Positions 1 to 6,896 of a stretch of DNA of 64,000 nucleotides are shown here, piece by piece; position 1 is the first letter of the stretch; each line of letters starts with the position of its first letter. The stretch lies in NCBI GenBank assembly GCA_029262675.1, contig JAJCYW010000007.1, positions 124,001 through 188,000 on the forward strand, given 5' to 3'. The notes beneath the pieces were generated by a model that was not told where the DNA came from, made no database searches, and worked only from the letters and a program-made list of their open reading frames with translations. This stretch comes from Chloroflexota bacterium (lineage in GTDB: Bacteria > Chloroflexota > Dehalococcoidia > DSTF01 > RBG-16-68-14). Position numbers and translations under genes: made by a program.

Positions 1-209
1 TCACTTCGCTTGGGCACGAGGCGAGCGCGACCGGCGTGGCGAGGCTGTACGCGGACTTTCTCGACGTGCTGGTGATCGATCAGGAGGACGCCGGACTGGC
101 GGGGGAGGTCGGAGCGCTGAGCGTCCGGGCACACGTCACAGACACGATCATGCGCGACGCCGCATCGCGCCGCGCGCTGGCCGAAGCGACGCTCCAGGCG
201 ATACGCTAG
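1..209 (+). CDS. cofD: 2-phospho-L-lactate transferase CofD, C-terminal part (cut by window edge)
   Basis: This is the C-terminal 68 residues of a protein entering from the left in frame from base 3 and ending at TAG 207-209. CofD joins the lactyl-type side chain to the deazaflavin Fo to form F420-0 in the cytoplasm. The visible tail has the family pattern YADFLDVLVIDQEDA, then HVTDTIMRD and a closing helix ALAEATLQ. The cofC gene, which makes the activated substrate, starts four bases downstream, so both are probably one operon. The catalytic N-terminal part lies outside the window. The call rests on this short tail plus its neighbour; either alone would be weak. Confidence 0.8.
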   Translation, partial: TSLGHEASATGVARLYADFLDVLVIDQEDAGLAGEVGALSVRAHVTDTIMRDAASRRALAEATLQAIR

Positions 210-213
210 CCAC

Positions 214-876
214 GTGCGCATCGCGCTGATTCCGGTTGCAGACCTCGCTTCGGCCAAGACGCGTCTTGCGCCGCTGCTCGGCGACGCCGCCCGCCGCGAC
301 CTAACGCTGGCGATGTACCGAGACGTGCTCGACGCAACGCTGTCCTGCCCCGCGCTCGACGCCGTCGCGGCCGTCACGCGCGACAGTGAACTGCTCGCGA
401 TCGCGGAGGAGGCGGGCGCACAGCCGATGGCCGAGCCCGGAGGACTGAACGAGGCGCTCGATTCCGCAGCGCAAACGCTGGCGGCGCGCAGCGACGTCGA
501 GCGGATTTGCGTCGTCGCGGCCGACCTGCCGCTGGCCAGCGCGGCCGCCATCGCCGCCGTCATCGACGATGCGGCCGACGTGGCGCTGGTACCCGCTGAT
601 GACGGCGGCACGAACGCGCTCGCGGTCGTGCCAGCAGCGTTCGTGTTCCGCTACGGGCCGGACAGCGCCAACGAGCACACGGCCGCGGCGGAGGCGGCCG
701 GGCTGAGCGTCAGCCGGCTAGACCTGCCGGAGCTCGCGCTCGACATCGATACGCCGGACGATATCGACCGGTTGCGGGGCGCTGTCGCCGGCGGCCAGCG
801 GCTGGGCGCGCGGACGCGGGCGCTGCTCGGCAAGCTGAAGCTGCTGGAGCTACCCGCTGGAGGAGGAAAAGGATAA
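214..876 (+). CDS. cofC: 2-phospho-L-lactate guanylyltransferase CofC (FbiD)
   Basis: This enzyme activates 2-phospholactate (or phosphoenolpyruvate in FbiD-type members) with GTP, giving the substrate CofD uses to build coenzyme F420. The 220-residue protein has the nucleotidyltransferase fold signs: the N-terminal LIPVADLASAKTRLAP nucleotide loop, a VVAADLPLAS metal-binding Asp strand near residue 105, the DDGGTNAL motif near residue 130, and a C-terminal LDIDTPDDIDRL. Length matches the family. It starts with GTG four bases after cofD and its TAA overlaps the next ATG by one base, so cofD, cofC and the nitroreductase are co-transcribed. The sequence does not tell phospholactate from phosphoenolpyruvate preference. 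Confidence 0.9.
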   Translation: MRIALIPVADLASAKTRLAPLLGDAARRDLTLAMYRDVLDATLSCPALDAVAAVTRDSELLAIAEEAGAQPMAEPGGLNEALDSAAQTLAARSDVERICVVAADLPLASAAAIAAVIDDAADVALVPADDGGTNALAVVPAAFVFRYGPDSANEHTAAAEAAGLSVSRLDLPELALDIDTPDDIDRLRGAVAGGQRLGARTRALLGKLKLLELPAGGGKG

Positions 877-1481
877 TGAACGCCTACCAAGCCATCACTG
901 AGCGCCGCTCGCTGCGCCAACTGTCGACCCTGCCCGTGCCGCAGCCGCTGATCGATAAGCTGCTCTACGCGGCCTGCCTGGCGCCCGCGCCGCACCACAC
1001 GAAGCCATGGCGGTTCGTCCACCTGGAAAGCGCGGCGTCCAAGGGCCGTTTGGCGGAGGCGATGGGCGCGGCTTGGCAGCAGGACCTTCGGGGAGACGGG
1101 GTGGCGGAAGAACAGATTGATTTCCTCCTGGCCCGCTCCCGCAGCCAGATCGAAGGCGCGCCCGCGCTGGTACTGAGCTGCCTCGTCGCGGACGGGCTGC
1201 GGCAGTGGCAGGACACCAGACGCCGCCGCGCGGAGTTCCGAATGGCGATCCAGAGCATCGGCTGCGCGATGGAGAACATGATGGTCGCCGCGCAGGCAGA
1301 GGGCCTGGCGAGCTACTGGATCTCCGCCCCGCTCTTCTGCCCGGATGCCGTCCGCGACGCATTGGACCTGCCGCCCGAGTACGAGTCGCAGGCGCTCGTT
1401 GTTTTCGGCTACCCGGAGGCCGGCGTCACGCCGCGGCCGCGCGTGGAGCCCGACCTGGCGACGCTGCTATCGACGCGCTAG
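876..1481 (+). CDS. Nitroreductase-family protein, FbiB C-domain-like (dehydro-F420 reductase candidate)
   Basis: A 201-residue FMN-binding nitroreductase fold. Residues 1-15 carry the family opening with ERRSLRQ (FMN-phosphate arginines), followed by APAPHHTKPWRFV, a second common flavin-contact segment, and the GLASYWISAP segment near residue 145. In actinobacteria the C-terminal domain of FbiB has this fold and reduces dehydro-F420-0. The position here, overlapping cofC by one base (TAATG) with an AGGAGG ribosome site at 861-866, suggests the same job in F420 maturation as a stand-alone protein. The gamma-glutamyl ligase (CofE) half of FbiB is absent from this ORF and from the visible operon. 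A generic nitroreductase role cannot be excluded. Confidence 0.75.
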   Translation: MNAYQAITERRSLRQLSTLPVPQPLIDKLLYAACLAPAPHHTKPWRFVHLESAASKGRLAEAMGAAWQQDLRGDGVAEEQIDFLLARSRSQIEGAPALVLSCLVADGLRQWQDTRRRRAEFRMAIQSIGCAMENMMVAAQAEGLASYWISAPLFCPDAVRDALDLPPEYESQALVVFGYPEAGVTPRPRVEPDLATLLSTR

Positions 1482-1567
1482 CCTGCCACAGCTTCGCGGC
1501 GGCAGCATGCGGTTGCGGCCGCCGTCTGGCGACAGCAACCGCGCGCCCATGCCAACGGCGGCGGGCC

Positions 1568-2323
1568 CTAGGCTCCCACGACGACGTCGAAGACGTTGCG
1601 CAGAGCGCTGCTGTTCGTCTTGTAGAACTCGGTGAACTTGCAGCGCATGCATGACACGGCGGAGAAGCGCCTGTTCTGCAGATTGACCATCCGCGACATC
1701 ATTCCGCTCGTCGCGGAGACGTCCGTCACTTCGTAATCGCTGTGGCCACACTTGGCGCAGACATAGCCGTTCAACGCATGCTGCCCGGCCACCGGCGCGT
1801 CGTGCGAATCCTCGTCCGCCGAGTCATCGCCAAGGGGCGTCAACGGCGCCCGCTCCACGTGTTTTCCGGTCACCGCAGAGATCGCATCGATCAGGTCCCA
1901 TGACGACGGGTTGTCCAGCGTCCCGTCGTTGCGATGGATGTATCGAATGGCGCCCTCGGTATCGATGGCGAAACGGCCGGGGCACTCGGTCGTGACGCCG
2001 TACCGCGCGTAGGCGTCGCCGTCGTCGTCGCACAGCAGCGCGTAGGGCAGGGCCCACGTGGTGCTAAACGTTTCAGCTTCGGCGGGCGTCGCGGCACAGA
2101 TGGCCACGATCTCTCCGCCCGCGGCGCGGACAATGTTGTCGGAGTCCCGCCACTGGATCGCGCGGTCGACGACGAACCGGCCATCGAGCTCCTCGAAGAA
2201 GATCAACGCCAGCGGCCGCTCCGGCCAGAGCGACGACAGCTCCACGCCGGCGCCGTCCGTGAACGTTAGCGTCAGATCGCGCGCCGGCGATCCGAGCGTG
2301 AGTTCGGTCTGCGAAGTAGTCAT
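1568..2323 (-). CDS. Peroxiredoxin-like (AhpC/TSA fold) protein fused to C-terminal zinc ribbon
   Basis: A 251-residue two-domain protein. Residues 5-155 follow a thioredoxin/AhpC-TSA layout: LGSPARDLTL opening, an IFFEEL strand, and a GRFAIDTEGAIRYIH strand-turn typical of peroxiredoxins. The place where the peroxidatic cysteine should sit (about residues 42-52) has no cysteine; the only cysteines of this domain are at 76, 98 and 114. Residues 186-232 form a zinc ribbon with C189, C192, C225 and C228, like the stand-alone family of predicted nucleic-acid-binding Zn ribbons. The start at 2323 is chosen because GGGGAGG lies just upstream; longer starts have no such site. It is divergent from rarA. 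Peroxidase activity is doubtful; a redox-linked binding or scaffold role is only a guess. Confidence 0.7.
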   Translation of the reverse strand: MTTSQTELTLGSPARDLTLTFTDGAGVELSSLWPERPLALIFFEELDGRFVVDRAIQWRDSDNIVRAAGGEIVAICAATPAEAETFSTTWALPYALLCDDDGDAYARYGVTTECPGRFAIDTEGAIRYIHRNDGTLDNPSSWDLIDAISAVTGKHVERAPLTPLGDDSADEDSHDAPVAGQHALNGYVCAKCGHSDYEVTDVSATSGMMSRMVNLQNRRFSAVSCMRCKFTEFYKTNSSALRNVFDVVVGA

Positions 2324-2454
2324 GCCAACCTCCCCGTTCTCCATAGGTATGCTGGTATACGGCAGTTCTGTATTAAGGATCGTCCGCACGGGCGCGATCT
2401 TCACCCGGCCCGGCGCGATAGGTCCGGGCCGACAACCGCTACAATGCAGCCGCC
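2324..2454. promoter_or_regulatory. Divergent promoter region between the peroxiredoxin-like gene and rarA
   Basis: The 131 bases separate two divergent start codons. On the plus strand TACAAT at 2440-2445 is a fair -10 box but lies very close to the rarA start codon at 2455, implying a short leader. On the minus strand the stretch around 2345-2375 is less GC-rich and holds the partly palindromic GTATGCTGGTATAC, a possible operator or -10 region. No -35 boxes are convincing. Confidence 0.35.
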
Positions 2455-3798
2455 ATGTGCGCCCGCAAGGCCCAGCGCGGCCCCGATATGTTCTCCGAAG
2501 CTGCGGCGGAGCAGCAGCGCCACGATGCGCCGCTTGCGGCCCGCATGCGACCGGCGACGCTCGACGACTTCATTGGCCAGGAGCACCTCGTCGGCGAGGG
2601 GCACATCCTGCGGCGGCTGATGGACGCCGACAGCCTGCCATCGATCATCCTCTGGGGGCCGCCGGGCACCGGCAAGACGACGCTGGCGCGCATCATGGCA
2701 GGACAGACCGAGGCCATGTTCGCGCCGGTTTCTGCCGTGTCGGCCGGCGTCGCCGACCTGCGCCGCATCATCGGTGAGGCACAGGAGCGTCGCGCAATGG
2801 AGCAGCGGCGCACGGTGCTCTTCATCGACGAGATCCATAGGTTCAACAAGGCGCAGCAGGACGCCGTGCTGCCGTTCGTCGAGGACGGCACGGTGCGCCT
2901 GATCGGCGCGACGACGGAAAACCCATCGTTTGAAGTGATCGGCCCGCTGCTCTCGCGCTGCCGGGTGTTCACGCTCCACGCCCTCTCGCCGGAGGAGGTG
3001 GCGGAGCTATTGCGACGGGCGCTGGCCGACGACGAACAGATGGCGGCGGCGAACGTAGCTGTCGACGATGAAGCGATCGAAGCGCTTTCGTCGGCCGTCG
3101 GCGGCGACGCCCGCATCGCCCTCAACGCGCTCGAGATGGCAGCCGCCAGTGCACCGGTCGCCAAGCGGGGGCCGCGAAAGGTCACACGCGAGCTGATCGA
3201 AGAGGCGATGCAGCAGCGCACGTACCTCTACGACAAGGCCGGCGACTCGCACTACGACACGATCTCGGCCTTCATCAAGTCGGTGCGGGGGTCGGACGCC
3301 GACGCCGCGCTCTACTGGCTCGCGCGGATGATAGAGTCGGGCGAAGACCCGCTGTTCATCGTGCGGCGGATGGTGTTGCTGGCGGCGGAGGACATCGGCC
3401 TGGCCGACCCGCAAGCGCTCGTCCTGGCGACGGCCTGCCAGCAAGCCGTGCACTTCATCGGCCTGCCGGAGGGCTTCCTGCCGATGGCCGAGTGCGCGCT
3501 GTACTTGGCGACGGCGCCCAAGAGCAACAGTGTTCTGACGTCCTACAGGAAGGCGTTAGACGACGTGCAGAACAGCCTGGGCGAGCCGGTGCCGCTGCAC
3601 CTGCGCAACGCGCCGACGGGGCTGATGAAGGAGCTGGGCTACGGCAAGGGCTACAAGCACGCGCACGACTACGAGGACCACCAGGTAGAGCAGCAGCACC
3701 TGCCTGACAAGCTGGCGGGGCATCGCTACTACGAGCCGGGCGAGCTGGGCTACGAAGCGAAGATCAGGGAGTGGTACGAGGGGTTGAGGGATGAGTGA
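2455..3798 (+). CDS. rarA: Replication-associated recombination protein RarA (MgsA), AAA+ ATPase
   Basis: RarA acts at stalled replication forks and on single-stranded DNA ends with SSB and RecA. The 447-residue protein shows DDFIGQEHLVG, Walker A GPPGTGKTT (residues 68-76), Walker B VLFIDEIHRF (121-130), the sensor-1 LIGATTENPSFE, an arginine-finger-type LLSRCRVF, and the C-terminal tetramerisation region with YLPEGFLPMAECALYLA-like sequence. It ends HRYYEPGELGYEAKIRE. Length is normal. Starts at 2455 or 2488 are both possible; neither has a clear ribosome site. The last 60-70 bases recur as partial copies near 4672 and 6268, marking the gene end as an apparent insertion target. It is followed by a strong hairpin at 3816-3841. 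Confidence 0.95.
   Translation: MCARKAQRGPDMFSEAAAEQQRHDAPLAARMRPATLDDFIGQEHLVGEGHILRRLMDADSLPSIILWGPPGTGKTTLARIMAGQTEAMFAPVSAVSAGVADLRRIIGEAQERRAMEQRRTVLFIDEIHRFNKAQQDAVLPFVEDGTVRLIGATTENPSFEVIGPLLSRCRVFTLHALSPEEVAELLRRALADDEQMAAANVAVDDEAIEALSSAVGGDARIALNALEMAAASAPVAKRGPRKVTRELIEEAMQQRTYLYDKAGDSHYDTISAFIKSVRGSDADAALYWLARMIESGEDPLFIVRRMVLLAAEDIGLADPQALVLATACQQAVHFIGLPEGFLPMAECALYLATAPKSNSVLTSYRKALDDVQNSLGEPVPLHLRNAPTGLMKELGYGKGYKHAHDYEDHQVEQQHLPDKLAGHRYYEPGELGYEAKIREWYEGLRDE
3726..3770 (+). repeat. rarA 3'-end repeat, copy 1 (inside the intact gene)
   Basis: These 45 bases of rarA encode YYEPGELGYEAKIRE. They match 6268-6312 at 43 of 45 positions, and the protein they encode resembles the tail encoded at 4672-4730. 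This is the copy inside the functional gene. Confidence 0.75.
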
Positions 3799-3815
3799 AT
3801 CGCCCTCTCCCCCGG

Positions 3816-3841
3816 CCCCTCTCCCACGAGTGGGAGAGGGG
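3816..3841 (+). terminator. Hairpin after rarA
   Basis: CCCCTCTCCCAC pairs with GTGGGAGAGGGG across a two-to-four base turn, an essentially perfect 11-12 bp stem 18 bases after the rarA stop. No T-run follows, so it may be a processing or rho-linked barrier rather than a classical intrinsic terminator. Confidence 0.5.
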
Positions 3842-3910
3842 TGACCGGCAGTCGCGTCAGAGGCAGCCCGTGGACCTTGGGGTGGAGCGCGAGATCAATG
3901 CCAGAAGAGA

Positions 3911-4540
3911 ATGAAAAGAACAAGATGCCCCGCGTTGTACAAAGAGTATCACCTAGACCGGGGAGACGAGCGAGTCGATCTGTTCCGAAAGCTCGTGCGA
4001 AAATACGGCATCAGAAGTGCTCTCTATCCTGGCAGCTTCGTTCACATCGCGCCCTCGTTCGTCATCCCGCGCACCGTCCATGTTGACAGCTTTCGTGAGG
4101 CCAAGACCTTCTTCGCCGATTCGAACACGCTTGCGTACATCGTTCAGCGAAAGGAGTATGACGAAGAACCGCACATAGGGTTCTATGGCAGCGACTACAA
4201 TGACCCATTTGGAGAGGAGCCAGAGAGCTTCGATCTGCTCATCTCCTCTTACGCCGGGTTTGTGTCGCCTCCCTGCAAGCGATACCTAAGACTGGGCGGT
4301 CTTCTCGTTGCCAACGACAGCCATGGTGATGCAAGCATGGCCTTCCTTGACCCAGATTTCGAGCTCATCGCCGTGGCAAATCGCAGGGGCGAGAAGTTCA
4401 CCATCAGCGAGACCGAATTGGAGCGGTACTTCATCCCTAAACGTGCTGTGACCGTCACGCCGCAGCTGCTTCGGGAGACCGGAAAAGGCGTCGCATACAC
4501 GAAGCGGGCGTCAAGCTACATCTTTCGCAAGATCGCCTAA
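3911..4540 (+). CDS. Hypothetical protein with Rossmann/methyltransferase-like core
   Basis: I do not recognise a named family. The 209-residue product has an early LYPGSFVHIAPSFVIP strand, an acidic turn VHVDSF, a FDLLISSYAG strand, and RYLRLGGLLVANDSHGD, which together resemble the strand order of class I SAM-dependent methyltransferases (glycine turn after strand 1, D at the end of strand 2, P/R-x-L-x-x-GG-L before strand 5). A classical G-x-G-x-G is missing, so SAM binding is not certain. Base composition is visibly less GC-rich than rarA and the upstream genes, and it lies directly downstream of the rarA end within a patch bounded by rarA-tail copies, which suggests transfer. Confidence 0.55.
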   Translation: MKRTRCPALYKEYHLDRGDERVDLFRKLVRKYGIRSALYPGSFVHIAPSFVIPRTVHVDSFREAKTFFADSNTLAYIVQRKEYDEEPHIGFYGSDYNDPFGEEPESFDLLISSYAGFVSPPCKRYLRLGGLLVANDSHGDASMAFLDPDFELIAVANRRGEKFTISETELERYFIPKRAVTVTPQLLRETGKGVAYTKRASSYIFRKIA

Positions 4541-4583
4541 CGCGCACCGCCCAACGAATTTCTTGTAGAGGGGATGAGACCAT

Positions 4584-4769
4584 ATGGACACAGAGGAGGT
4601 AGTCGCCATCGCCGTCGTTGGAGGCGGACCTGCCGGCATGCAGGACGGCCACCGCTCCTGCCAGCCGTTAAGATTCGGCTACGAAGCGAGGATAGAAGAG
4701 ATGTACGAGAAGCTGCGGGAATCGTCTAAAGACACCCAACGGAAGCTGAGCGACGATGACGAGCGATAG
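4584..4769 (+). pseudogene. Mosaic remnant ORF: flavoprotein-like N-terminus joined to RarA-like tail
   Basis: A 61-residue frame whose halves look like pieces of different genes. Residues 7-19 (VAIAVVGGGPAGM) match the dinucleotide-binding start of FAD-dependent oxidoreductases. Residues 30-46 (LRFGYEARIEEMYEKLRE) resemble the RarA C-terminus GYEAKIREWYEGLRDE. The closing KDTQRKLSDDDER is charged and unlike either. GAGGGG lies 12 bases before the ATG, and the frame overlaps the start of the membrane-protein gene at 4756, so it may still be translated and couple to it. I read it as recombination debris rather than a functional gene. Confidence 0.4.
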
Positions 4770-5712
4770 GACCGAGGAAGAAGACATCAAGGAGTTTTTA
4801 GCTTCCTTGAAGGTCCCTCTTTGGCGGCGCATAGTAGGGCAGGTTCTAGCCCAGGCCAGTAAGTATGGTCCGCATCTGTTCATCGCGGCTACCTGGGGTA
4901 TTGGCGCCTGGCTAATCATTCCTGATAGCACATCTGATTCGGCCCAATGGGTACTGAGCACCGAAGCTCAGGCACTAGCTGCGTTAGGTGGCATCCTCCT
5001 GGTGGGCTTCACCTTGACCGCAACAGCCGGAACTACAGAAGAGTCGCGACTGAGGCGATTGAGCAAACGATACCTCGACTTGCTCGTACTGGACTACGGC
5101 GAGGGTCCGGCAATTGAGCAAGTGCGAGGTCAAGTGGAGGAACTCCTTACACAGAGTTCGGATGTGATCAAAGATAGGCTATTCATCTACCCTAACAGCC
5201 GCTACAAGACAGGGCGAGATGCATACATTGCGGTCTGCGTTTTATGCAATGTTAGCTTGCCAGGTGATATCCTGAGATTTGACGATAGCTTTGAGCGGAT
5301 TGGCTGGAAAGACGGTCGTAATGAACTTGCGTTTGCAGCGCATAATCAGGTCCAAACGCCTCTTCAGATCATGCGGTTTATCTACAATTTCTTCTGTCGA
5401 GCTCGAGGAGCGGTAAGCATTTCACCAAGCGGAAAGCGATTGCAATCGAGCATCAACTACGAGGCCCTCCACGATGATCTCGAAGGCGCGCTCCGTGCTG
5501 TAGACAAGGCCGAGGCTTTACGGGGCGGACCACTCTGGATTACTGTTGCCATACTCGGCGCGGGAATGGGCGTGTCCCTGCTGTTCCTTGCTGGCACGAA
5601 CGCTGACAATTTTCATCTTTCGTACATGTATATTAGTACGGCATTGGCATTTGCCAGTCTATCGAGTATTTTCGAGCTACTTCGCAGATTCGTGGTGGCC
5701 GGCGAGTCCTAA
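4756..5712 (+). CDS. Hypothetical membrane protein, two N-terminal and two C-terminal TM segments
   Basis: No family recognised. The 318-residue product has hydrophobic segments at about 38-58 (LFIAATWGIGAWLII) and 70-90 (ALAALGGILLVGFTL), a soluble middle of about 160 residues starting with the basic RLRRLSKRYLDLLVLDYGEG, and a C-terminal hairpin of two more segments at about 260-282 and 290-308. Both ends of the soluble middle are membrane-anchored, so it is probably cytoplasmic. The gene has noticeably lower GC and different codon choice from its surroundings, and sits between two rarA-tail copies. Its TAA overlaps the ATG of the DinB-like gene by one base, so the two are translationally coupled although their compositions differ. 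Confidence 0.55.
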   Translation: MTSDRTEEEDIKEFLASLKVPLWRRIVGQVLAQASKYGPHLFIAATWGIGAWLIIPDSTSDSAQWVLSTEAQALAALGGILLVGFTLTATAGTTEESRLRRLSKRYLDLLVLDYGEGPAIEQVRGQVEELLTQSSDVIKDRLFIYPNSRYKTGRDAYIAVCVLCNVSLPGDILRFDDSFERIGWKDGRNELAFAAHNQVQTPLQIMRFIYNFFCRARGAVSISPSGKRLQSSINYEALHDDLEGALRAVDKAEALRGGPLWITVAILGAGMGVSLLFLAGTNADNFHLSYMYISTALAFASLSSIFELLRRFVVAGES

Positions 5713-6248
5713 TGGAGCCAGATATGTCAAATGCAGATCCACCCCTCACTCCCGAACAAGTCGTTGACTTGCTGCGCGCGACCGCGGTGACGCTGCGAGC
5801 GGAGTTCGACGCGCTGGGCGCGGAAGGCGTCCGCTGGCACCCCGCGCCCGGCGAATGGTGCGTCAACGAGGTGCTAGGCCACCTGCTGGAAGCGGAGCAG
5901 CGCGGGTTCGCCGGGCGCATTCAGCGCATCATCGACGAGCCGGGCCGTCGATTGCAGACGTGGGATCAAGCGGCGGTGACGAAGGCGCGGAAGGACTGCG
6001 AGAGGACCGATCTGATGGCGGAGTTCGAGCGCGTCCGAGAGGAGAGCGTACGGCTGGCCGCAAGCCTGCTCCAGGAGCAGCTCGCGCTGACGGGCGAGCA
6101 TCCGCAGGTCGGTGAGCTATCGATAGGCGACCTGCTCCACGAATGGCCCCATCACGACCGCAGCCACGTCAAGCAAGCGCTCTCGAACGTCCAGGCCTAC
6201 GCCTGGCAGCACATGGGCAACTCCCAGCGCTTCGCAGAGATTGACTGA
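5712..6248 (+). CDS. DinB-family (YfiT/DinB-like four-helix) protein
   Basis: A 178-residue four-helix bundle protein of the DinB/YfiT superfamily, whose members are metal-dependent transferases acting on small thiols or remain uncharacterised. The helix-2 EVLGHLLEAE and the helix-4 LLHEWPHHDRSHVKQ supply the usual three metal histidines (one in VLGHLL, two in HHDRSH). EGVRWHPAPGEWCVNEV is the typical loop before helix 2. GC content returns to the chromosomal level, unlike the overlapping upstream gene. The substrate cannot be inferred. The gene is followed directly by a copy of the rarA 3' end. Confidence 0.8.
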   Translation: MEPDMSNADPPLTPEQVVDLLRATAVTLRAEFDALGAEGVRWHPAPGEWCVNEVLGHLLEAEQRGFAGRIQRIIDEPGRRLQTWDQAAVTKARKDCERTDLMAEFERVREESVRLAASLLQEQLALTGEHPQVGELSIGDLLHEWPHHDRSHVKQALSNVQAYAWQHMGNSQRFAEID

Positions 6249-6267
6249 GCGGGTCGCGGCGCGCCGC

Positions 6268-6312
6268 CTACTACGAGCCCGGCGAGCTGGGCTACGAGGC
6301 GAAGATCAGGGA
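6268..6312 (+). repeat. rarA 3'-end repeat, copy 2 (displaced)
   Basis: Matches 3726-3770 at 43 of 45 bases and would encode YYEPGELGYEAKIRD without any upstream rarA. It begins 20 bases after the DinB-like stop codon. The simplest reading is that sequence was inserted at the rarA 3' end and the old end was left here. Confidence 0.75.
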
Positions 6313-6316
6313 CACT

Positions 6317-6336
6317 CTGAGGGTTGAAACCCTCAG
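6317..6336. terminator. Hairpin between convergent genes
   Basis: CTGAGGGT and ACCCTCAG form an 8 bp stem with a TGAA loop between the convergent DinB-like gene and the split-barrel gene. No strong T-run follows on either strand. Confidence 0.4.
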
Positions 6337-6406
6337 CTACTGGTTCTTCACGGCACAGCTGCGGGATTCATCTCGCAGATCAGTCATCACCCCGACGTCG
6401 GCGTCC

Positions 6407-6874
6407 CTACGGCCGCCAGACCTGAGGCGCGGTCTGCGTGATCAGGTCCTTCAGCGCATAGAGCTCGATGCGGCGGGGCGTCAGCTTCAGCAGACCGTAC
6501 TCGGGATCCGATGGCCCGGCCTGCCAGATGATGGCCGGGTCATAGCCCAGCGGCGGCGGCGTGTTCTTGTAGAGCTCCCAGATACGGTTTTTCTCGCCGG
6601 TGTTGTCCTCCCACGCCGCCATGCAGTCGGCGTAGACCTGCTGGTGCTCCTGATCCCAGTACGACAGCGAAATGTTTGGATTCGCCGCCAGGTGCTTCTC
6701 TTTGAGCGAGTGGCGGCCGGTCGCGATCCAGCCCGTGCTGCCCTCCCAGATCGGGTGGATGATACGCGTACGCGGGCGGGCTTTCGTGTCGACGGTCGCC
6801 ATGGTGCACCAGACGATGCGGGCGACGCGGGCGTTGAACTCCTCTTCGATCTCCGAGAACGATGCGACGGTCAT
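6407..6874 (-). CDS. Pyridoxamine 5'-phosphate oxidase-like split-barrel protein
   Basis: A 155-residue flavin/F420-binding split-barrel protein. RIVWCTMATVDTKARPRTRIIHPIW is split by the usual first two strands, and STGWIATGRHSLKEKHLAANP carries the phosphate/flavin-contact region seen in general stress protein 26-like and F420-dependent members. The start at 6874 is preferred: GAAGGAAG precedes it, whereas the longer frame begins with a low-complexity basic stretch. It lies 22 bases downstream of the alpha/beta hydrolase on the same strand, so it is probably in the operon 8894-6407. Whether the cofactor is FMN or F420 is not decided by the sequence; F420 genes occur 5 kb away. Confidence 0.8.
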   Translation of the reverse strand: MTVASFSEIEEEFNARVARIVWCTMATVDTKARPRTRIIHPIWEGSTGWIATGRHSLKEKHLAANPNISLSYWDQEHQQVYADCMAAWEDNTGEKNRIWELYKNTPPPLGYDPAIIWQAGPSDPEYGLLKLTPRRIELYALKDLITQTAPQVWRP

Positions 6875-6896
6875 GCGAGCCTTCCTTCGTCGTGAC

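Noticed and set aside
6363..6404. Frame reading GFISQISHHPDVGV resembles pterin-4a-carbinolamine dehydratase.
   Set aside because: Only about 15 residues with no continuation or stop/start context; too short to call a pseudogene.
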